IMG/VR virus record: IMGVR_UViG_3300008267_005791 | Location: 1 to 64,000 of that record | Direction: 5' to 3' (one strand) | DNA: 64,000 nucleotides | Origin: a virus | In this document: in pieces, positions 46,101-54,400 of the stretch | Layout of the letters: each line of letters begins with the position of its first letter | Numbering within the stretch: the stretch's first letter is position 1 | Position numbers and translations under genes: made by a program | The notes under the pieces: generated by a model | The model's input: the letters and a program-made list of their open reading frames with translations, nothing else | The model's database searches: none | What the model was told of the DNA's origin: nothing

Positions 46101-46910
46101 GGTATTGATTATCTTAACCATTCAGATTTAGTTGAAACGGCTATTGATATGATTGAGAACGATAGAGCGGATTCGTTGTATATTACAACAACACCTGATT
46201 ACAATATGTTTGTACCATCTACCGGAGACCAATTAGATTTAATTTACCCACAAGAAGCTGTAGATAATTTAGACCAAACAGGCATAGATTCAAACTATAC
46301 AGCAACTTACTACCCTTGGGTATTAACGAGAGATAGTGTTAATAACACTCAAATCTACTTACCGGCAACGGCTGAGGTTACAAGAAATTTAGCGTTAACT
46401 GATAACATTGCTTTCCCTTGGTTCGCTGCGGCGGGTTACACAAGAGGTATTGTAAATGCGATTAAAGCGAGACGTAAACTAACTCAAGAAGATAGAGATA
46501 CACTTTATCAAGGTCGTATTAACCCAATTGCTACTTTCTCTGATGTTGGTACTGTAATTTGGGGTAATAAAACTCTTCAAATAAGACAATCGGCTTTAGA
46601 TAGAATTAATGTTAGAAGATTATTACTTCAAGCTCGTAAATTGATTTCTGCGGTATCTGTAAGATTATTGTTTGAACAAAACGATGCTAAAGTAAGACAA
46701 GATTTCTTGGACGCTGTTAATCCGATTTTAGATTCTATCAGAAGAGATAGAGGTTTATATGATTTCCGTGTAACAGTATCATCAGATGCTGCTGATTTAG
46801 ACAGAAATCAAATGACAGGTAAGATTTATATCAAACCAACTAAATCATTAGAATTTATAGATATTACATTCTATATTACTCCAACCGGAGCTTCTTTTGA
46901 GAATATATAA
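43107..46910 (+). CDS. Tail sheath protein (gp18-like), unusually long
   Basis: 1267 residues, about twice T4 gp18 (659). N-terminus: VFVSPGVYTSEVDLSFVAQS, TTLGIVGETLKGPAFEPIFI and FDEFSAYFGG, the classic sheath start. C-terminal ~220 residues: YPWVLTRDSVNNTQIYLPAT, NIAFPWFAAAGYTRGIVNAI, RINPIATFSDVGTVIWGNKT, INVRRLLLQARKLISAV and a final beta strand hairpin (KSLEFIDITFYITPTG), the conserved contractile-sheath core. Between ~110 and ~520 lies an insertion containing Cys pairs and a Gly-rich beta module (~308-361: AGSGTTTTDGYGVGLTVNVT ... GTGYQVGDTITI). It probably protrudes from the sheath surface. Sheath subunits form the contractile outer tail. Confidence 0.88.
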   Translation: MASNSKVFVSPGVYTSEVDLSFVAQSVGVTTLGIVGETLKGPAFEPIFIRNFDEFSAYFGGTSPEKFINTQIPKYEASYIAKAYLQQSNQLFVTRVLGLSGYDAGPSWSITTKGNVDPTTIDFYCEVSSTVDCVDNCDVYLTTSYTYTFSGCNDDLSSISVIDTDLPNYLLDRLDLPYELFDGSISTLRSDINNLIFNSISGQSENGISYFGTIPTNVYTGLTSYSPSTNVFGVDNVSSDFSDYAAAQNDPWYYSLFDNIGNGSYTGSSFYSIVDSLDPTFTSSTCSTFFEFSVGGYVLSLDSLSLSGGTDYSAGSGTTTTDGYGVGLTVNVTVNSGSVTGVTINNPGTGYQVGDTITIIQGGSENDAQIVISDIDTTTIGNINYNTYKIDVIVPVGTDLSNIVCGFETCVPEGNVTISSTIQTSGETANDFSSGCLEYKVLSQDESIETTWTVCVQTEVPCNVNVSGNIGTPNTGTTKSCYSGTVFGEVFVYTGTSYTDFDDLVIATLRSRGIATYGNDNGAVYEVSGLTDVSMDCTSIYSGVTKNPFSTFGLNITNKDGEQYFFETSFSNSDSKYISKVFGSSNFSKSRTTVPLFVEERFQTLLTYGYRKGYIRGLNCELTALPNARQGVDPTSIAWYLEKYQSPTSPWVVSELRGNKVYNLFKFTTIADGETANTEVKISIANISFNNGTFDVLVRDFFDSDSAPVVLEKFTNCNMNPNDNSFVAKKIGTMDGEYELNSKYVMLELNEDAPIDALPCGFLGFNSRDYSGVKSPFPIIKTKYDYPGEVVYNPPFGLGSGDDDATRSGGDNVRRTYLGISDSIGIDADFFGYKGKQLPLDVCNDSTGDEWSTRTKGFHMDKDANSILIPNTFATSGTPAFYVGDATFTKDPDNESSPYYRLFSRKFSFLVQGGFDGWDIYREHRTNGDTFILGRNGYLHGSCPSIKYPTATGWGAFKQISVGDNTQDYGNTDYYAYKLGQQTFSNPEAVNINLFVTPGIDYLNHSDLVETAIDMIENDRADSLYITTTPDYNMFVPSTGDQLDLIYPQEAVDNLDQTGIDSNYTATYYPWVLTRDSVNNTQIYLPATAEVTRNLALTDNIAFPWFAAAGYTRGIVNAIKARRKLTQEDRDTLYQGRINPIATFSDVGTVIWGNKTLQIRQSALDRINVRRLLLQARKLISAVSVRLLFEQNDAKVRQDFLDAVNPILDSIRRDRGLYDFRVTVSSDAADLDRNQMTGKIYIKPTKSLEFIDITFYITPTGASFENI

Positions 46911-46924
46911 TTAAAATTGTTATG

Positions 46925-46948
46925 ACTGACCGGTTAATCCCGGTCGGT
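46925..46948 (+). terminator. GC-rich hairpin after the sheath gene
   Basis: ACTGACCGG (46925-46933) pairs with CCGGTCGGT (46940-46948), with one G-U pair. This is 9 bp, unusually GC-rich for this genome and 15 bases after the sheath stop. No T-run follows, so it may slow or process transcription rather than terminate it fully. Confidence 0.5.
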
Positions 46949-46972
46949 TGTAATATAGCCATACAAAAACAT

Positions 46973-47794
46973 ATGTTAAAAACTAAAAAATTAATAGAAG
47001 GTATTGATGAAACAGGGGCTCCTGATGAAAAATACTACGCATTTGATTGGGATGATAATATTGTCTCAATGCCAACAAAAATAATCTTAAAAGATGAAGA
47101 TGGTGATGAGGTAGGTATGTCAACTGAAGATTTTGCTGAATATAGAGAACAAATAGGTAAAGAACCATTTGAATATGATGGACATAAAATTGTTGGGTTT
47201 GCTAACGAACCATTTAGATTTTTCGGTATAAAAGGTGATAAACAATTTATTGTTGATGCTATGTTAGCTAAACCAGGACCAGCTTGGCCTGATTTTGTTG
47301 AGGCAATTAACAACGGGTCAATTTTCTCAATCGTGACAGCTAGGGGACATACTCCGTCAGTTCTAAAAGAGGGTTGTTATAACTTTATTGTTTCTAATTT
47401 TAATGGGATTGATTCAGAAGAATTAATTAAAAATTTAGAAAAATATAGAGATTTAGCTGATGAAGAAGAAATCTCTAAAAGTGAGATGATTAAAGAATAT
47501 TTAAATTTATGTAAATTTTACCCGGTAACTTTTGGTGAGGGTTCTGCTGTCAACCCGGAAGAAGGTAAAATTAAAGCGTTAAAAGAATTTGTAGAATATG
47601 TTAAAAAAGTTTCTAATCATATACAGAAAAAAGCATTTTTAAAAAATAAGATAAGTAATTATTTTATACCTAAAGTAGGATTTTCAGATGATGATGTAAA
47701 AAATGTTGATGTAGTAAAAAAACATTTTGAAAAAGAACCAGAAAACATAATTAAAACATATTCAACAGCAGGAGGAATAAAAAAAGAATATTAA
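46973..47794 (+). CDS. HAD-superfamily phosphatase-like protein
   Basis: 273 residues from ATG 46973; an in-frame ATG at 46922 would add 17 residues that translate the GC-rich hairpin and is less likely. HAD motif I: YYAFDWDDNIVSMPTKI (D-x-D in a hydrophobic strand). Motif II-like: IFSIVTARGHTPSVLKEG. A Lys-containing helix (KIKALKEFVEYVKK) and GFSDDDVKNVDVV fit motifs III/IV. This resembles the phosphatase half of polynucleotide kinases and other phage HAD proteins. The N-terminal half carries an acidic insertion. It sits between sheath and tube, where T4 has no such gene. Substrate unknown: nucleic-acid end, nucleotide or protein are all possible. Confidence 0.6.
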   Translation: MLKTKKLIEGIDETGAPDEKYYAFDWDDNIVSMPTKIILKDEDGDEVGMSTEDFAEYREQIGKEPFEYDGHKIVGFANEPFRFFGIKGDKQFIVDAMLAKPGPAWPDFVEAINNGSIFSIVTARGHTPSVLKEGCYNFIVSNFNGIDSEELIKNLEKYRDLADEEEISKSEMIKEYLNLCKFYPVTFGEGSAVNPEEGKIKALKEFVEYVKKVSNHIQKKAFLKNKISNYFIPKVGFSDDDVKNVDVVKKHFEKEPENIIKTYSTAGGIKKEY

Positions 47795-47885
47795 ATAAAA
47801 AAACTAGTAATAAAAATCTAGTTAGTTATGCTTAATTATAATTTTTAAAGTTTTAAAAGTAAATAGAAAAAATTTTAATTGAGGA

Positions 47886-47893
47886 TATTTATA
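47886..47893 (+). promoter_or_regulatory. TATTTATA box upstream of the tail tube gene
   Basis: GATATTTATAAGAATAAC (47884-47901), 34 bases before the tube ATG. It is identical over 18 bases to the box of the minus-strand SOD-fusion gene. The gap also has a weak AACTAG/CTAGTT hairpin (47802-47823) after the HAD-like gene. Confidence 0.6.
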
Positions 47894-47934
47894 AGAATAA
47901 CAATAAAATAAAATAAAACTAAAAACAATTTAAA

Positions 47935-48423
47935 ATGGCTGATTTATTAATGAAAATGCCCATACCGTATGAACCTAAAAGACAGAATAGGTTTATTGTT
48001 CGTTTTCCATCTACTTTGGGAATTAATGAATGGTTTGTTGAAACCGCGGCTAGACCACATATTACAATTAACCCAACAGAAATTCCTTTTCTAAACACTT
48101 CAACATATGTTGCGGGTCGTTTTACTTGGGGAACAATTAATGTTAAATTTAGAGACCCAATTGGACCATCAGCGTCTCAAGCTCTTATGGAGTGGGTTAG
48201 ATTATGTGCTGAATCTGTAACAGGTAGAATGGGATATGCTGCTGGATATAAGAAAAACATTGACCTTGAGATGTTAGACCCAACAGGTGTTGTTGTGGAA
48301 AAATGGATTTTAGAGGGTTCTTTCTTAAGTGATGTTAACTTTGATTCGTTAGGTTATTCAACTGACGCTCTAGCATCTATTACGGCAACAATTCGTATGG
48401 ACCGTTGTATATTAGTTTACTAA
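47935..48423 (+). CDS. Tail tube protein (T4 gp19-like)
   Basis: 162 residues, essentially the size of T4 gp19 (163). MPIPYEPKRQNRFIVRFPST, then VETAARPHITINP, YVAGRFTWGTINVKFRDPIGPSASQALMEWVRLC, a YAAGYKKNIDLEMLDPTG strand pair, and VVEKWILEGSFLSDVNFDSLGYSTD. These are the beta-barrel features of gp19/Hcp-type tube subunits. It has its own box upstream and a terminator downstream, fitting very high expression of a subunit present in many copies. Confidence 0.88.
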   Translation: MADLLMKMPIPYEPKRQNRFIVRFPSTLGINEWFVETAARPHITINPTEIPFLNTSTYVAGRFTWGTINVKFRDPIGPSASQALMEWVRLCAESVTGRMGYAAGYKKNIDLEMLDPTGVVVEKWILEGSFLSDVNFDSLGYSTDALASITATIRMDRCILVY

Positions 48424-48453
48424 TTTTCAAAAAATCTATATAATTAAAATATG

Positions 48454-48496
48454 AATCCATATGTTGTGTAAATGATGTATGGATTTTATTTTTTAA
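48454..48496 (+). terminator. Terminator after the tail tube gene
   Basis: AATCCATA (48454-48461) and TATGGATT (48478-48485) form an 8-bp stem with a 16-base loop, followed by TTATTTTTT. Confidence 0.6.
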
Positions 48497-48535
48497 AATA
48501 TTTAATGTTTATAAAAAAAAGATATTAACTATAAT

Positions 48536-48543
48536 TATTTATA
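48536..48543 (+). promoter_or_regulatory. TATTTATA box upstream of the chaperone gene
   Basis: TTATTTATAAAC ends 10 bases before the ATG at 48557. Confidence 0.5.
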
Positions 48544-48556
48544 AACAATAAATTAT

Positions 48557-49312
48557 ATGGAACAAGATTTAATTAACGCTGCTACTGAAAATTTTTCATT
48601 ACCGCACGACATAGTAATGCTACCTTCTGGTGGAGTATTTTACAAATCCAAAAAGAAATCTATCAAAGTCGGTTATTTAACCGCTAATGATGAGAATTTT
48701 TTAATGGGGGCGTCTCAAAATAATAGTAATATTATTATGACCTTATTAAGAAATAAAATTTATGAGCACGATTTAAAACCTGAAGAGTTATTGGATGGTG
48801 ATGTTGAGGCTATTTTAATTTTCTTAAGAAACACTTCATTTGGTCCTGAATATAATGTAAATTTAGTTGACCCAAAGACATCTAAACAATTCCCGTATAC
48901 AGTAATTCTTGATGAATTAAATATTAAGAAAACTAGTGTTCAACCAGATGAAAATGGATTGTTTACAACAAAACTACCTAAAACAGGTCATACCGTAAAA
49001 TTAAAACCTTTATCTTACGGAGACATTCTTAATCTCTCAACATTAGAGGAATCTTACCCGGTGGGTAGAACAGCTCCTGTTGTTACTTGGAGATTAGCTA
49101 AACAAATTGTGGAAATTGACGGTAATTCAAATCCGGGAGATATTTCATTATTTGTTGAGTCATTACCAATTATGGATTCAAAATATGTTCGTAATTTTAT
49201 TAAAGAAAATCAACCATCATTAGACTTAAAACAAACAGTAAAAGCCCCTTCAGGAGACTTGGTAACTTTCGAGATTACCTTTGGGGTGGAGTTTTTTCGG
49301 CCTTTCTTCTAA
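48557..49312 (+). CDS. Tail assembly chaperone / baseplate hub protein, gp26/gp51-like (zero-frame product)
   Basis: 251 residues. FSLPHDIVMLPSGGVFYKSKKKSIKVGYLTANDENFLMG, then LLDGDVEAILIFLRNTSFGPEYNVNLVDP and KLKPLSYGDILNLSTLEE ... VVTWRLAKQIVEIDG. This is the signature of the T4 gp26/gp51 baseplate family (T4_baseplate), which also serves as a tail assembly chaperone. The zero frame ends ...EFFRPFF-stop at 49312. A +1 shift at TTT-CGG extends it by 52 residues (next entry). It lies directly before the tape-measure-like gene, where long-tailed phages keep a frameshifting chaperone pair. Confidence 0.75.
   Translation: MEQDLINAATENFSLPHDIVMLPSGGVFYKSKKKSIKVGYLTANDENFLMGASQNNSNIIMTLLRNKIYEHDLKPEELLDGDVEAILIFLRNTSFGPEYNVNLVDPKTSKQFPYTVILDELNIKKTSVQPDENGLFTTKLPKTGHTVKLKPLSYGDILNLSTLEESYPVGRTAPVVTWRLAKQIVEIDGNSNPGDISLFVESLPIMDSKYVRNFIKENQPSLDLKQTVKAPSGDLVTFEITFGVEFFRPFF
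49295..49300 (+). other. Putative +1 ribosomal frameshift site (TTT CGG)
   Basis: Zero frame reads GAG TTT TTT CGG CCT. If tRNA-Phe in the P-site slips from TTT (49295-49297) to TTC (49296-49298), with the rare Arg codon CGG waiting in the A-site, translation continues GGC CTT TCT. The +1 frame is open for 52 codons with protein-like sequence. An assembly indel in the T6 run would look the same. Confidence 0.6.
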
Positions 49313-49457
49313 TTACCGACAACTTCTAGTAGAAGAATATTATTTACTAGCTAAATTTATTCGAACATCATATAATGATTTTAATATCATGCCGACCTAT
49401 ATGAGAAAATATTTAATTGATAGAATAATCGAAGACAATACGCCAAAACAAGAATAA
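49299..49457 (+). CDS. Frameshift extension of the tail assembly chaperone
   Basis: The +1 frame from 49299 to a TAA at 49455 encodes 52 residues: GLSSNYRQLLVEEYYLLAKF, then IRTSYNDFNIMPTYMRKYLI and DRIIEDNTPKQE. This is a convincing helical sequence with the Y-Y-x-L and M-P-x-x-x-R-x-x-L-x-x-R pattern seen at the C-terminus of tail assembly chaperones. There is no start codon near its beginning (first ATG 49390, in the middle of the pattern), so expression as a ~299-residue fusion is most likely. The gap to the tape-measure gene is 42 bases. Confidence 0.65.
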   Translation, partial: GLSSNYRQLLVEEYYLLAKFIRTSYNDFNIMPTYMRKYLIDRIIEDNTPKQE

Positions 49458-49474
49458 TAAAATTGTTGTTGGCG

Positions 49475-49482
49475 TATTTATA
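49475..49482 (+). promoter_or_regulatory. TATTTATA box upstream of the tape-measure-like gene
   Basis: GTATTTATATATAAAC, 17 bases before the ATG at 49500. Confidence 0.5.
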
Positions 49483-49499
49483 TATAAACACAATTTGAT

Positions 49500-51434
49500 A
49501 TGGCAAATATAGACGATAAGGATGGTATTATAGGTTCATTCAAGCAAACTATTAAAGAACTTGGTGATGCCTTTTATACTAATTTAGACCCAGCAAGTAT
49601 TAAAGGAATTTTACATGAGGTAGATACCGCGGCATCTGAAGTTATGAGAACTATGGGTGCTAGTGATAAAAATTTGGTTGCTATAAAAGCGTCGATGGGT
49701 GATGCGGCAAATAGTGTTGCTATTTTAGGTGGTAAATTTAATGATATTGTTGATATACAAAATAAAGCGGCAACAACTTTAGGTAGAAATTTAATACTTA
49801 CTTCAGAGTCTTATTCTAAATTATATGCTGCTCAAAAAGTGTCAGGTCAAGGTGTTGATAGTATTATATCGGGATTTAAAGATGCCGGATTTTCTATGTA
49901 TGACGCGTCTTCCCAAATGGAAAAAGTTGTTTTAAAAGCAAATAGTTTAGGGGTTAATTCTTTAACGGTTTCTAAACAGGTTGTTGAAAATATGTCATCG
50001 CTTAACAAATTTAATTTTGCTAATGGTGTTGATGGTTTGGCAAAAATGGCCGCACAAGCGACAAGTTTAAGAATTGATATGAGAAGTACTTTAGACATTG
50101 CTGATAAATTGTTTGACCCTGAAGAAGCTATTAAAATGGCGGCGTCAATGCAAAGATTAGGTGTGGCTCAAGGTGATTTATTAGACCCGCTTAGATTAAT
50201 GGATTTGGCTCAAAATGACCCAGCAGAACTTCAGAATCAAATTGCTAAAATGAGTGAACAATTTGTCCGATTGAATAAAGATGGTAATTTTGAAATTATG
50301 CCGGGGGCTAAACGTCAAATGAGAGAGATAGAATCCGCGATGGGATTACCGGCGGGACAATTGGCTAAAATGGCTTTAGGTAGTGCTGAATTGGCTGAAA
50401 AAATGAAATCTATTAAGTTTCCGGGTGGGGATGTAACTGAAGACCAAAAAACTATGATTGCCAATATGGCTGAAATGAATAAAGGTACGGGAAAATATGA
50501 AGTTAGTTTTACAGGTGAAAAAGGTGAAAAAGTAATAAAAAGTGTTGCTGAATTAAATAAAGGTGATATTGAAGCATTGTCTAAACAACCTAAAACACTT
50601 GAAGATGTTGCAAAATCACAACTTACTCAACAAGAGGCAATATATGCTTCTCTGGAGACTATTAAAAATAGAACGGGACGAGCTATTGCGGGAACAAAAG
50701 TTGGTCAAGCATCATTAGACGCTCCAAGAGAATTATATAAACAATTAGAAAAAACTCTTAGTGCCGAATCTGCGTCTATTAAAACTATGAGGGAAGGAAT
50801 TGATAAAAATGTTGGGGGAGTTTTAGAAGACTTTAATAAGTTCATTAAAGGAGAATCTTCATTATCTAAAGTTTTAGAGAGTTTACAATCTGCGAGTAAG
50901 AACATTCAACAAGGAGCTAAAACAGCGTTTAATGACACTAGTGATAAGGCTGAAGAATCAATGAAAGATTTAACAAAATCTCAAAATATATTTTTAAAAA
51001 TACTAACTAGTACTGGTGAAGCGTTACAAGAAACACTAAAATCTATGCCTGAATTAAAAAAATATTTTAAACCCGATGAGGTTAATGCTAACACACAGGC
51101 AATTAATATGGGTAATTCTACAACAAATGTGACTAATGTGACTAAAGTTGTTAACACAACAAAAATAGATAATCAGATTAAGGATGATTTGAAAAAAGTT
51201 GGTATGAATAATAATCAGTTAGCCGAAACAAACACTAAACACACTCTTGATTCAAATGTTAATTTAAATATCAAGATAGACTCTAATAATCCAAATATTG
51301 ATACGGCTCAATTAGCGTTGGCGTTTAAAGACCCCCAAATGATTCAGGCGATATATTCTATTGGTAAATTAGACCCAAACAATAATTTAACAAGTAGTAA
51401 AACAGGGTCTCCAACAAAACAAATGTACGCTTAA
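49500..51434 (+). CDS. Tape measure protein-like (T4 gp29 position and size)
   Basis: 644 residues (T4 gp29 is 590). Largely alpha-helical: long amphipathic helices (SKLYAAQKVSGQGVDSIISG, LSKVLESLQSASKNIQQGAK), many Ala/Ser/Lys/Met, few aromatics and almost no Cys. An internal region (EVDTAASEVMRTMGASDKNL ... NKAATTLGRNLILTSESYSK) is typical of tape-measure N-halves. C-terminus is Asn/Thr-rich and probably disordered or extended. It follows the frameshifted chaperone gene, the standard tape-measure position. It would fill the tube lumen, set tail length and leave first at ejection. Confidence 0.65.
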   Translation: MANIDDKDGIIGSFKQTIKELGDAFYTNLDPASIKGILHEVDTAASEVMRTMGASDKNLVAIKASMGDAANSVAILGGKFNDIVDIQNKAATTLGRNLILTSESYSKLYAAQKVSGQGVDSIISGFKDAGFSMYDASSQMEKVVLKANSLGVNSLTVSKQVVENMSSLNKFNFANGVDGLAKMAAQATSLRIDMRSTLDIADKLFDPEEAIKMAASMQRLGVAQGDLLDPLRLMDLAQNDPAELQNQIAKMSEQFVRLNKDGNFEIMPGAKRQMREIESAMGLPAGQLAKMALGSAELAEKMKSIKFPGGDVTEDQKTMIANMAEMNKGTGKYEVSFTGEKGEKVIKSVAELNKGDIEALSKQPKTLEDVAKSQLTQQEAIYASLETIKNRTGRAIAGTKVGQASLDAPRELYKQLEKTLSAESASIKTMREGIDKNVGGVLEDFNKFIKGESSLSKVLESLQSASKNIQQGAKTAFNDTSDKAEESMKDLTKSQNIFLKILTSTGEALQETLKSMPELKKYFKPDEVNANTQAINMGNSTTNVTNVTKVVNTTKIDNQIKDDLKKVGMNNNQLAETNTKHTLDSNVNLNIKIDSNNPNIDTAQLALAFKDPQMIQAIYSIGKLDPNNNLTSSKTGSPTKQMYA

Positions 51435-51450
51435 AAATAAATATTTTGTC

Positions 51451-51458
51451 TATTTATA
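51451..51458 (+). promoter_or_regulatory. TATTTATA box upstream of the 1663-residue baseplate gene
   Basis: TATTTATAATAAAATAATAAAAAATG: 15 bases between box and ATG, matching the arrangement upstream of 24862. Confidence 0.5.
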
Positions 51459-51473
51459 ATAAAATAATAAAAA

Positions 51474-54400
51474 ATGTCAGATAGTTCATTATCCTTTACA
51501 TCATCATCATCATTTAGAAATATGCTTATGGCTAAAAATTTGGCCGCGTATAGTGTTATGGGTGTTTATACTCCCACATCATCAGATTTAAATTATGAGG
51601 TGACTTTATCTCAATCTCCGGTTATTGATTCCCCTAATGATTTAATTGCTAATGACCCGTATGCGAAATTATTATACCCATTAAATGCGTATGGTCCGGA
51701 TGGTGGTTTTAATACGGATATAACTTATAATAGAGTTTCTGTGTCTATAAACTCAAATCAGGGTGAATATAATCCAAATGATACGGTATTAGATTTAGTT
51801 AATGAATTTTATATTGATGCGGCTTTTATCACAAACTCTTATGGTCCAGAAGGGGGTTATAATGATATGCTTATTATTACGGACACACAAAATAATGATA
51901 AATTATATTTACCATATTGGGACCCAAGTAGTTTTGTATCATCAACCTATAGTCCGTATGATATATTATTTTCAAATAACCCAAATGGTGATAACGGGTC
52001 ATTATCTCAAGATTCGTATATTGCTAAATTAGGAGCATCTCAATTAAATTATCTTTTCCAAGAAAGAATTGCGTCTGAACTTATTAAAAATACGGTTGGA
52101 CAAGTAAATTTACAATCATTACAAGACCCGTTTGAGGTTAGTATGATGGTATCGGGGAGACAACCTTTAATATATAAAAATTGGAAAATTACGGTTCCGG
52201 AAAACCCTGTTATCGCAGCGACAGATTTTGCAACAAGATTGGCGGGGGCATATTGGCCGGTTTCATTAATTCCTGGTGAATATTTTGAAGAAAATGGTTT
52301 TAATAGTAATACTAAACAAACTTCGGTTGCGTTAAATGTAGTTAATCAATTAACGGGAGGGTTTTTAGGTCCTATCTTAAATTTAAGAAGAAATCCTTCC
52401 GAAATATTTTTAAATAATACTGGTAACGGACAAAGGTCGGCATTATTCGCTAATATTGATTATAACAGATACCAACCATCGTATGATAAAAATTATGGTG
52501 GATTATTAGGAATTGCTCAAGGATTGGTAAATCTTGCCGTTAACCTTATAAACCCTGATAATGGTACATTAATTGGTGGTTATTATGTTGGTAGTAAAAA
52601 TTCTGAACCATCAACAATAACTTCACCCCCAAATAAAGTTCCTGTGAATGCTTTTGGACAACAAGAATCGTCTCCGGTTTATGGTCCTTCTGAATTGGGT
52701 ATATTGTTTGAGGGTAACGAAGGTGTTTTAAAATTTGGTTTAGCCGGAAAATCATCAAGTGATGGTGGGGGAATTGATGGTCAATTAGTTTGGACATCAC
52801 CAAAATACAAATCAAACGCCGGATTTCACGCAACGCCTGGTGGAGGAAGTGGAAGTTTAGATACAGAGTTTAATGAAATTAGTAGTAGTTTTAGTAGTTC
52901 TGAATCTACCAATATTAGTTTCAAAGAAACTTCTATATTAGACCAAACACAACGATTAGTTGATTCTGCGGATAATGTTTCGGGAATTGCTAGATTAAAA
53001 CATGTTGGTAACGCGATTAATCAAGTTAGTAAGGTATTTCACGATGGTTATAAAGAAATTACAAAAGGTTCACAAGTTGTTTCATATACAAATCAAACAA
53101 CCGGTGAAAAAGCTGGAATTGAGTATTGTCGTGTGTTTACTAAAGATACTCCATATTATACTTATGCCGATTTACAAAAAACTGAAGGTATTACAAAGGC
53201 AAATAGAGGTTTTAACAATTCAGTTTTAGATAATACATTTAATTTAAATATTGCACCACTTTCAAATGGGTCAACGAACATTATACCGGATGTAAGTGGA
53301 ACGGGGGGTTATGCTAAAAAATATATGTTCTCTATTGAGAATTTAGCTTGGAGAACATCAAGTAAACCTGGATTTACTTATGATGAATTACCTGTTTGTG
53401 AAAAAGGTCCGAATGGGGGTAGAGTTATGTGGTTTCCACCATATGATTTAAAATTTAGTGATTCTAGTACTGCTGGTTGGAATAAACAAACTTTTTTGGG
53501 GAGACCTGAACCAATCTATACATATAAAGATACAAGTAGAACAGGTAGTTTGAGTTGGAAAATGATTGTTGACCATCCTTCTATAATGAATACGATAGTT
53601 AAAAAACAATTAAAAGATGTTAAAAACAAAGATAGAATTAACTCAATTATTGATTCATTTTTTGCCGGATGTGTTAAGTATGACATATACCAGTTAGCGA
53701 TTAAATTTAACACTATCCCAACTAAAGATTTATATACATATCAAAAAATATTAAGTAACCCTAATTTAACAGAAGAAGAACTTAAAGGAATTAAGAAAGA
53801 AATTTCGGCTGATAATGCGGGAACAAATGGTGATTTATCAAGTGAACAAAGTAAAATAACTCCTGACACATCAATATCGGATTTTGAAAAAAAATATAAA
53901 GAATTTGCTTTTTATTTTGATAATGATATTCCCGACCCAAAGACAAGACAAACAACATCTTCAGTTAGGTACGATGACACCTATGGTGATTATACGGATA
54001 CAAAAAATATTCAAGATTATCAAAATTATGCTAATGGTCTTTTTAATGATAGTAATTCTAATAGAAATGTGACGGAATTCTTTAATAATGTTGTTATTGA
54101 TAATTTTAATTTTATCACAAAAGGTGATAGTAATTTTATTGTTGATGCTTATAATATTTTAAAAGAAAAAAAAGGTAAAATAACTATTGATATGGTTGGT
54201 TCAGCATCTGCACCGGCAGACCCATCATATAATACTTTATTATCTATTAGACGAAACGACTCTGTTGTAAAATTTTTAAAAGAATATAAGGTTGGTGATG
54301 CTTGTTTAGGACCTTTTATTGATGATAAAACATTAATTATTAATCCCCCAAAAGGTGTTGGTGAAACAACATCGGTCCCGTCTACATCATTAGGTACTGG

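Noticed and set aside
46922-46972. Upstream ATG for the HAD-like gene
   Set aside because: Using it would place the GC-rich hairpin inside the coding region and add 17 residues unlike any HAD start; the ATG at 46973 is preferred.
47802-47823. AACTAG/CTAGTT hairpin as a terminator of the HAD-like gene
   Set aside because: Only 6 bp with a 10-base A-rich loop and no T-run; too weak to call in DNA of this composition.
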